Below the pieces are notes generated by a model. The model did no database searches. It saw nothing but the letters and a program-made list of their open reading frames with translations, and was not told where the DNA came from. Source: Pirellulales bacterium (GTDB lineage: Bacteria > Planctomycetota > Planctomycetia > Pirellulales > Lacipirellulaceae). Taken from it: 64,000 bases of DNA. The stretch's first letter is position 1. Every line of letters begins with the position of its first letter. The translations under genes and the position numbers were made by a program. The DNA lies in the NCBI GenBank assembly GCA_022448345.1, contig JAKVCB010000004.1, positions 33,871-97,870 of the forward strand. Reading direction: 5' to 3'. Positions 58,100 through 64,000 of this stretch are shown in pieces.

Positions 58100-58220
58100 A
58101 AACGCGGCCACGCAGGACCCTCCGATAAAGCAGGTGGAAAAATCTCCGTGCACAGCAATTGGCCAAATACGCTTCAATCGGCCAAGTGCGTCTCAATCCA
58201 TACTCGCTGTTCAAATCAGG

Positions 58221-58293
58221 CAGGGGCGGCGGGACTCGAACTCGCAACCCCCGGTTTTGGAGACCGGTGCTCTGCCAATTGAGCTACACCCCT
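58221..58293 (-). tRNA. tRNA-Trp (CCA anticodon)
   Basis: The 73-nt sequence on the minus strand folds into a standard cloverleaf: acceptor AGGGGTG/CGCCCCT, anticodon loop CTCCAAA with CCA (UGG codons, Trp), T-arm GAGTTCGAGTC. The 3' CCA is not encoded. It sits between tuf and secE, a conserved bacterial arrangement. Confidence 0.95.
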
Positions 58294-58398
58294 GGGGAAT
58301 GCGGAATGCCAACGGCCAGCAACTTTCGACCTGTGACAATCATGGACCTAACCCCTCTCCATTGAACGACTAATGCCCACCCTCGCATCTAACACAAA

Positions 58399-59598
58399 CT
58401 ATTCACTAATTTTTGTTACCACACCGGAACCGACCGTCTTGCCTCCCTCTCGGATTGCAAATCGGACGCCATCGTCCATGGCGATTGGCTTGGACAATTC
58501 GACACTGATCCGGGCATTGTCCCCAGGCATGCACATCTCAGCATCGCCCACCAAGTTTGCCGAACCGGTCACATCAGTCGTACGGAAGTAAAACTGCGGT
58601 CGATAGCCGCTAAAGAAGGGAGTATGACGACCTCCCTCTTCTTTGCTAAGGACATAAACTTCCGCCTCAAACTTCGTATGAGGCGTGATCGACCCCGGTT
58701 TTGCCAAAACCTGGCCGCGCTGAATCTCGTCCCGCTTGACACCACGCAGCAAACAGCCAACATTGTCGCCCGCCTGGCCTTCGTCCATTGTCTTGTTAAA
58801 CGCCTCGACACCCGTACAAGTCGTCTTGGCTGGTTCAGCTGAGAGCCCGAGAATCTCGACCTCGTCGCCCACCTTGACCATTCCCCGTTCAATCCGGCCC
58901 GTAGCAACGGTCCCGCGACCTTCAATGGAGAACACATCTTCAACGGCCATCAAGAATGGCTTGTCCGTTTCGCGGGGAGGCTCAGGAATATAGGAGTCAA
59001 TCGCATCCATCAACTCGCCGATACATGCGTTGTAAGCTTCGTCACCCGGATTCTCGTAAGCACCTTTGGCGTTTCCGCGAATAAACGGGATGTCATCGCC
59101 GGGGAAGTCGTACTTGGTGAGCATCTCTCGAACTTCCATCTCCACCAACTCAAGCAGATCCTCATCGTCGACCAGGTCACACTTGTTCAGAAATACAACC
59201 AACGCAGGAACACCGACCTGACGCGCAAGCAGAATGTGCTCGCGGGTCTGTGGCATAGGCCCATCGGCAGCAGACACCACGAGAATGGCTCCGTCCATTT
59301 GGGCCGCACCGGTAATCATGTTCTTGATGAAATCGGCATGGCCCGGGCAATCAATATGGGCATAGTGCCGAGTGTCTGTCTCGTATTCAACGTGGGCAAC
59401 GGCAATCGTGACCGTCTTCGTGTCATCGCGGACAGTACCACCCTTAGCGATATCCGCATACGACTTGAAGTTGGCAAATCCTTTCTCGGCCTGCACGGCA
59501 AGAATTGAGCCAGTGCAGGTGGTCTTACCGTGATCGATATGACCAATGGTACCAACGTTGACATGAGGCTTCGTACGTTCAAAAGTGTCCTTTGCCAT
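58399..59598 (-). CDS. tuf: Elongation factor Tu
   Basis: A 399-residue GTPase that brings aminoacyl-tRNA to the ribosome. G1 [24 protein letters not shown] and the [11 protein letters not shown] region are present, and domains II-III look normal ([20 protein letters not shown]). The effector (switch I) part is unusual: instead of a DNAPEExxRGITI pattern it reads [19 protein letters not shown] (about residues 49-67), keeping the key Thr but not the RG. It is preceded by tRNA-Thr, as in E. coli tufB. Confidence 0.96.
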   Translation of the reverse strand: MAKDTFERTKPHVNVGTIGHIDHGKTTCTGSILAVQAEKGFANFKSYADIAKGGTVRDDTKTVTIAVAHVEYETDTRHYAHIDCPGHADFIKNMITGAAQMDGAILVVSAADGPMPQTREHILLARQVGVPALVVFLNKCDLVDDEDLLELVEMEVREMLTKYDFPGDDIPFIRGNAKGAYENPGDEAYNACIGELMDAIDSYIPEPPRETDKPFLMAVEDVFSIEGRGTVATGRIERGMVKVGDEVEILGLSAEPAKTTCTGVEAFNKTMDEGQAGDNVGCLLRGVKRDEIQRGQVLAKPGSITPHTKFEAEVYVLSKEEGGRHTPFFSGYRPQFYFRTTDVTGSANLVGDAEMCMPGDNARISVELSKPIAMDDGVRFAIREGGKTVGSGVVTKISE

Positions 59599-59705
59599 TT
59601 TTCTCCCTAACTCTCACTTAAACAGGGGGGTGCAAATAAAAGGGTCTCAATTGGCTATTGAGCAATTCAACTGGCGATCCAGTAACGAGTATAATTTTTC
59701 CCAAG

Positions 59706-59778
<73 letters not shown>

Positions 59779-59942
59779 GGATCAAGTCGTCGGTCTCCAA
59801 GATTAACTTCTCGGCTTCACTTTGGGTTAACCCTTCAGTTTCCTTATGCTTTCATATCTTAATGCTCAGAAAGCCGAGGCTTTCTGAGCTTGCGCGTGAT
59901 TCAAAACAGTCTGGCCAACCAGCTCTCTTCGACAACTTCAAA

Positions 59943-60013
59943 AGCGGGTGAAGGGAATCGAACCCTCGTCATCAGCTTGGAAGGCTGTTGCTCTACCATT
60001 GAGCTACACCCGC
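59943..60013 (-). tRNA. tRNA-Gly (TCC anticodon)
   Basis: A 71-nt cloverleaf: acceptor GCGGGTG/CACCCGC, anticodon loop CTTCCAA with TCC (GGA/GGG codons), T-arm GGGTTCGATTCCC. No 3' CCA is encoded. Order Thr-Tyr-Gly-Thr-tuf matches the ancestral tufB tRNA cluster. Confidence 0.94.
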
Positions 60014-60130
60014 AGGTGAATGACGAACTTCAAGTCCTGCCCATGCCTTGCACCACGTCGCTTTACGCAACGCTAAACATCTACTTTCCTCTCGTACCGA
60101 ACAGTCGTTTCTCATTTCGCCATTAGCAAT

Positions 60131-60213
60131 TGGGGGGTGCAGGATTCGAACCTGCGAAGGCATAAGCCATCAGATTTACAGTCTGACCCGTTTGACCGCT
60201 TCGGTAACCCCCC
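60131..60213 (-). tRNA. tRNA-Tyr (GTA anticodon)
   Basis: An 83-nt tRNA with a long variable arm, as expected for Tyr. Acceptor GGGGGGT/ACCCCCC, anticodon loop ACTGTAAAT with GTA, T-arm GCAGGTTCGAATCCTGC, discriminator A. No 3' CCA is encoded. Confidence 0.94.
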
Positions 60214-60605
60214 CGCGCGACACACTGCTCCTCAATCCCTGGGTCACGCAGCGCAGCTCCGTGAGTCTATTCCGCCTGGGGAAACCACCTTCCGTTCGCC
60301 AATTGCGTCACAATATATCTAAAGCCCGAAGCGCGTCGCTCACTCCATGCGGCCGGAGGGTCCGACTGGATCGCACGCCCGATTCACCTTGGGAAACAAC
60401 CCAAAAGTAACCAGCATACCGACCAGAACGCTCCGCCAGCAGGGCCTACCGACGGCAACCCTCTGAACACTCAACTCTTCCTAAATCAATCTCAAAAGCT
60501 ACTCGGAACCCGCGGCCCAAACCCTAGTCGTCTTGAACTTCACACCCCTAGGATTCAACCTACACTTTGGATTCAACCTGACTTGGCGCACGGACCCTGA
60601 TTTGG
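60214..60605. other. Spacer between tRNA-Tyr and tRNA-Thr, no gene seen
   Basis: This 392-nt stretch inside the tRNA cluster has no supportable gene or RNA. It includes an imperfect 18-bp tandem repeat (GGATTCAACCT at 60551-60561 and 60569-60579). Confidence 0.55.
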
Positions 60606-60678
60606 AGCTAGCGGAGGGACTTGAACCCACAACCTGCTGATTACAAATCAGCTGCTCTGCCAATTGAGCTACGCTAGC
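60603..60678 (-). tRNA. tRNA-Thr (TGT anticodon)
   Basis: A cloverleaf with acceptor GCTAGCG/CGCTAGC, D-arm TAGCTCAATTGGCAGAGC, anticodon loop ATTTGTAAT with TGT (ACA codons), T-arm GGGTTCAAGTCCC. The bases after the discriminator spell CCA, so unlike the other four it encodes the 3' CCA. It is the first gene of the tRNA-tuf block. Confidence 0.94.
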
Positions 60679-61117
60679 GCACGCAACGGCAAGCTCGTGC
60701 GAATCAATTAATATACCGGTCTTGACACAAGCCGCAAGGGTGAGTTGGCCTGGAATTCTTACGTTCATGCGATTTCCTCTCCAAGAGGAGGGGCAAAATC
60801 GGAATGAGCGTAAAATACCCCGCTAAATTCACTAATTCCAACAACCGGCGTCGGTATCCGCCAAGGAGATCTGCCCAATTCAAGAAACTTGGGGGTTGGC
60901 CCATGTGGAAGTCCCGTCGTTTTACTGAGAAAACCACTTTAGTCGAAGGCGCACGGGAGCCGCCTGGCGGGAAACTAGTGGCGACGAACCAGTAGAAAAA
61001 CGGGCCTACAACCCCAGTCGTGGACGCCCATAATACTTAACCTGATTAGCCTGAACCGCAAAAAACCGCTGAAATCATCAAAAAACACCGATCTTCCACT
61101 GAGGTCCACCCTGCCGG
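60679..61117. other. Intergenic region between sigma factor gene and tRNA cluster
   Basis: About 440 nt without a supportable gene. The part next to the tRNA cluster carries a promoter-like pair (listed separately). T-rich runs near 61085 (on the minus strand TTTTTT) could help end the sigma factor transcript, but no strong hairpin was seen. Confidence 0.5.
60710..60737 (-). promoter_or_regulatory. Predicted promoter of the tRNA-tuf block
   Basis: On the minus strand TTGCGG (complement of 60732-60737) and TATATT (complement of 60710-60715) are separated by 16 bp. Transcription would start near 60703, 25 nt before tRNA-Thr(TGT). The -35 is weak but the -10 is good. Confidence 0.45.
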
Positions 61118-62782
61118 TCAAGACTCCAGGGCGATCTTTTCCTCCTGGACTGCCAGGCGCAGTTTGTTCAAGGCGCGTGCCTCAATCTGCCGGATTCGCT
61201 CCTTGGTAACCCCCATCGAAGCCCCTACTTCTTTCAGGGTCTGGGGTTCCTGGGAATGATCCAGGCCAAACCTTCCAATAATGATCTGTTGCTCGCGTTC
61301 ATCCAGCCGACGCAAGATCTTGCCAATCTGGGTCTCACGGTGTTGCTGGGCACTTTCTTCGACCAAGGGATTACCCCGATATTCCTGCTTGGCTGCAAAG
61401 AGCTCTTCGTGGCTCGTGCGAAACCGATCACGATGCTTGTACTCGCCAGGAATCGTGCGGGCGTAGTTTTTCATAATGGCCCAACTCGCGTAGGTACTAA
61501 ACTTGTTGCCTCGCGAAAAATCGAATTTTTCAATCGCCCTTAGTAACGACATATTTCCATCGCTAACCAATTCAAAGAAGTTTTGATCTGGCGAAACGTG
61601 CCGCTTGGCAATCGATACCACTAACCGCAAGTTTGCTCGGGCAATCTGGTTCTTGGCGTCGACAATCTTGTCGTACAACGCCTCGATCTGATCCATCAAG
61701 CTTGCCTTCGGCTGTGCCACGTCGAGTTGTTCGCGAAGTTTAGTCGCCTTGTATTTCAAGAAGTTGTACCCCCGAAACAGGTGAGCTTCCTGTTCTCGTG
61801 TCAACAACTTCAATTCATAAAGGCTAGCCAGATAAGGTGGCAAACCACTAGGCCGTCGGGGCTTGCGAGTTGACGAATCACTTTCGGGCATGGGTCCCAG
61901 GCAAAACTTTTCCGCGCCGCGCCGAGAAAAACGCGGATTTGGAATAAAGTCCAGGGGCAATTCCATGATCTTGCTCGCGCGGACTTCATTGATCACGCGA
62001 TAAATCGTCGTCTTCGTTCGCTCGTAACGTCTAGTGAGTCGATCTACCGAGATGTCGCGGCAATACTCGTGGTAAATCATCGTTTTTTGGGCGTCGTTTA
62101 ACGGGCCATGGATATCGGGGAAAATCGCCAGCTCGGGATTCTCGCGATCAAACTGCCGAATCGTAGAACGGATTGTCTCTACACTCCGCCCTGCACGCTT
62201 GGCAAGTCGGCGCGCGATTTCGCTCTGGCAACCACCGGAGGTGGCCATGCGTCGCGCGCGATCTATGATCTCGCGTCGTTGTTCGTCGTCCATTTGGCTG
62301 AATCGAGCACCACGAGATACCCGCTCGTGATTGTTCTGTACGAACCGGTCCACGCTGCTGCGCAAGAACCCTACCCGCTTGCGACCATCAAAGACCAGAC
62401 GGCGACTCACCAGGCCAAGTTCCCGCCAGCGGGAAATGGTCTTTGTCGAAACATTAAATTGGCGAGCTAGCTGTTCGACCGTCAACACTTGCTCACCAAT
62501 CGCTTCGGCCGACAGATCGATCGAATCCGAAAAATCTTCGATCAACAATCGCAAATCGTGGACAAGGTGGCTGCCCAAAATTTGGGTTGCCGCATCGTCT
62601 TCGGGACGATATCCGGTGATCCGAAAACAGACGTATTCGTAAGTGTAGACCTTCTGCTGGTCGATTTCTGAAGCCAATTGCTCAGCCGCTTCTAACTGCT
62701 GCAGGCGTTTGTCTCGCGGAGCATAGCGAATTTGCGAATCGCGCAGCTGTAACAAAATGGAATTTTGATAGCCTTGATGCAT
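61118..62782 (-). CDS. Composite sigma-70 family factor with N-terminal HTH modules
   Basis: A 554-residue protein. Its C-terminal half is a sigma-70 family factor: a region 1.2-like helix (about 312-352, LPPYLASLYELKLLTREQEA), region 2 (about 370-447, ARANLRLVVSIAKRHVSPDQ, NKFSTYASWAIMKNYARTIP) and region 4 (about 490-550, LKEVGASMGVTKERIRQIEA). Region 3 is short or absent. The N-terminal half holds three predicted helix-turn-helix parts: about 100-148 (TVEQLARQFNVSTKTISRWR, MerR/excisionase-like), 163-212 (CQSEIARRLAKRAGRSVETI) and 227-268. It may act as a sigma factor with its own DNA-binding platform. The ATG at 62782 has GAGG 8 nt upstream. Confidence 0.85.
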   Translation of the reverse strand: MHQGYQNSILLQLRDSQIRYAPRDKRLQQLEAAEQLASEIDQQKVYTYEYVCFRITGYRPEDDAATQILGSHLVHDLRLLIEDFSDSIDLSAEAIGEQVLTVEQLARQFNVSTKTISRWRELGLVSRRLVFDGRKRVGFLRSSVDRFVQNNHERVSRGARFSQMDDEQRREIIDRARRMATSGGCQSEIARRLAKRAGRSVETIRSTIRQFDRENPELAIFPDIHGPLNDAQKTMIYHEYCRDISVDRLTRRYERTKTTIYRVINEVRASKIMELPLDFIPNPRFSRRGAEKFCLGPMPESDSSTRKPRRPSGLPPYLASLYELKLLTREQEAHLFRGYNFLKYKATKLREQLDVAQPKASLMDQIEALYDKIVDAKNQIARANLRLVVSIAKRHVSPDQNFFELVSDGNMSLLRAIEKFDFSRGNKFSTYASWAIMKNYARTIPGEYKHRDRFRTSHEELFAAKQEYRGNPLVEESAQQHRETQIGKILRRLDEREQQIIIGRFGLDHSQEPQTLKEVGASMGVTKERIRQIEARALNKLRLAVQEEKIALES

Positions 62783-63437
62783 TCTCAAACCTCGTTCTTG
62801 GCTAGCAACCGATCTCTACGGTCGCCAGCACCTTGCCGCGGCGTCGTTGCCCGGCACGCGATACGCGCCGGATAACTCACGCTGCCTTACGAAATCTTCC
62901 CTATCCCTTTATTCGTTGCCCTCGACCCCAAAGTTGTCGCATCAGCCAAGTTCATCCGCTTAGCCACAATGTTTGCAACTACCATCAGTCACAAGGTTTG
63001 CAACCGGTTGCTGCCACATTGCGACGCGTAGCGGCTGCGATGCTGCTGTCAACCGGTGACATCGCTGGCACACCCGTCCTTGTTTTACGCAAAGAAGTCG
63101 ATTTGGGTCGAGACAAAGTTCGCGCCGATCTATCAGAATTCTTCCCGGAATCCCCCCATCTTAAAGGCAAAATATGCATAACTCATTATACATAAAGCAT
63201 TTACGGAATTTCAGGGTCCCAGATTGGAGTTATTGCAGGCGGGTCCAACCCACAAGGATCCGACTGGAGCTCAATGAGCCCTAGCGAGACCCCGCATGGG
63301 ATCCCCCTTTGCGGTGGACAATCCAGCCGCCGTCGGTCGATTTAGGCAAAGAATGCGTTTTGGCGAGGTTCGTTCGCAGGAAAGGGGTCCGCCGCACGCT
63401 CAATCGACCTATTAACCCCCCCTCGGGAGGCGTATTT
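62783..63437. other. Long intergenic region, no gene seen
   Basis: About 655 nt between the sigma factor gene and a divergent secreted-protein gene. The frames here are short, Arg/Pro-rich and match no family. An AT-rich near-palindrome lies around 63174-63201 (ATGCATAAC...AAAGCAT) and might be part of a promoter, but this is not secure. Confidence 0.5.
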
Positions 63438-64000
63438 GTGGCTCTCTCCAGAAATCCGATCACCTTGACTTTACTGCTGGTTAGCTTTTCACCCATAGCA
63501 ACTGGCCTGACTGCAACCTTGGATCTCACCTCCCGGCTGCCGGCCGAGGACCTTAGCCGTGTCCGCATTGAATTAGAAGTAGGTGGCATGCTGCAATGGA
63601 ACCAGGAAGGCCTGGGCCAAGCAGGCAACCCCGATCACCTGTCGGATCAACTGCCGATCCACGTCGACGCCAAGCTGTCGTACCACGAGCGGCGACTTGA
63701 CCGGACGACTGAACTCGCCTCCGACGAGAACTTCCCGCCTATCCTGTCTGCACTACGACACTACCACCAGGCAGAAGCCAAGATCCGTATCGATCAACAA
63801 ATCCATGCGCGGAGCCTCGCACCGACAAATCGCATCGTCTTGCTGCGGCAACCAGCTGCTGCCCGGGCAACTTTTCTGGGCATTGACAATTTTCTCGAAC
63901 GGGAACAACTCGATTTGATCGATGTGATCGGCAACTCTTTGACGGTCAACCGGCTTTTACCCTCCAAGCTCGTGAGTGCGACCGACTCCTGGAACCAGGA
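63438..64000 (+). CDS. Hypothetical secreted protein, N-terminal part
   Basis: A frame that starts at GTG 63438 with GGGAGG 7 nt upstream and stays open to the window edge (at least 187 residues). It begins with a signal peptide-like segment (ITLTLLLVSFSPIATGLTA), then a mature part with DLTSRLPAEDLSRVRIELEV and many charged residues. No family is recognised. It is divergent from the sigma factor gene; the two share the long intergenic region. The 3' end is missing. Confidence 0.65.
   Translation, partial: MALSRNPITLTLLLVSFSPIATGLTATLDLTSRLPAEDLSRVRIELEVGGMLQWNQEGLGQAGNPDHLSDQLPIHVDAKLSYHERRLDRTTELASDENFPPILSALRHYHQAEAKIRIDQQIHARSLAPTNRIVLLRQPAAARATFLGIDNFLEREQLDLIDVIGNSLTVNRLLPSKLVSATDSWNQ

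Noticed and set aside
62833-63195. Plus-strand frame of 120 codons upstream of the last gene
   Set aside because: Arg/Pro-rich, no ribosome site and no recognisable family; it looks like chance open frame in GC-rich intergenic DNA.

Overview
The window looks like a chromosomal segment of a planctomycete, probably a Pirellula-like member of Planctomycetota. This is inference from gene content. It carries DUF1080 (3-keto-disaccharide hydrolase-type) secreted proteins, one of them fused to a sugar-dehydrogenase propeller. It also has cytoplasmic proteins with unusual lineage-specific insertions (ribosomal protein L17, NusG, the EF-Tu effector loop) and a sigma factor with a long DNA-binding N-terminal half. 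The replicon is mostly chromosomal housekeeping. I see no prophage, transposase, CRISPR array or rRNA.

Region 1 (1-23100) is mixed accessory and housekeeping. It starts with a DUF485/ActP-type sodium:solute symporter pair, followed by a secreted DUF1080-propeller fusion, a family 2 glycosyltransferase and a second DUF1080 protein. A Fur/Zur-family regulator lies divergent from a striking TTGCAT repeat promoter and a MerC-domain metal protein. Then come a BASS-family transporter, a sugar-epimerase-like dehydrogenase, a JmjC/cupin-like oxygenase, acetolactate synthase (ilvB), a degenerate SpoIIE-like phosphatase, rpmA-obg, and several secreted or unknown proteins (an EF-hand repeat protein, a DUF3891 protein, a lipoprotein and an HExxH protein).

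Region 2 (23144-60678, minus strand) is an almost complete fused tRNA-tuf / secE-nusG-rplKAJL-rpoBC / str / S10 / spc / alpha super-operon. In transcription order it reads tRNA-Thr, tRNA-Tyr, tRNA-Gly, tRNA-Thr, tuf, tRNA-Trp, secE, nusG, rplK, rplA, rplJ, rplL, rpoB, rpoC, rpsL, rpsG, fusA, [two inserted genes on the opposite strand], rpsJ, rplC, rplD, rplW, rplB, rpsS, rplV, rpsC, rplP, rpmC, rpsQ, rplN, rplX, rplE, rpsN, rpsH, rplF, rplR, rpsE, rplO, secY, adk, map, rpmJ, rpsM, rpsK, rpsD, rpoA, rplQ. The order is the ancestral bacterial one, but rpmD, infA and rpmG are absent from their usual places, and most gaps are 40-120 nt, which is loose for such operons. The insertion between fusA and rpsJ is a YtrA-type GntR regulator with a perfect 24-nt palindromic operator touching its start codon, followed by a LarA/DUF2088-like gene.

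Region 3 (60679-64000) holds a composite sigma-70 family factor with three predicted helix-turn-helix modules ahead of the sigma core. It also holds the beginning of a secreted protein that runs off the window.

The most interesting points are the composite sigma factor, the regulated two-gene insertion that splits the ribosomal super-operon, the phased TTGCAT array over a promoter next to the Zur-like gene, a SpoIIE-like domain that has lost several metal aspartates, non-canonical GTPase motifs in Obg, EF-Tu and EF-G, an rpsC/rplP coding overlap of at least 53 nt, and a recurring pattern of 15-18 nt tandem duplications at gene boundaries.
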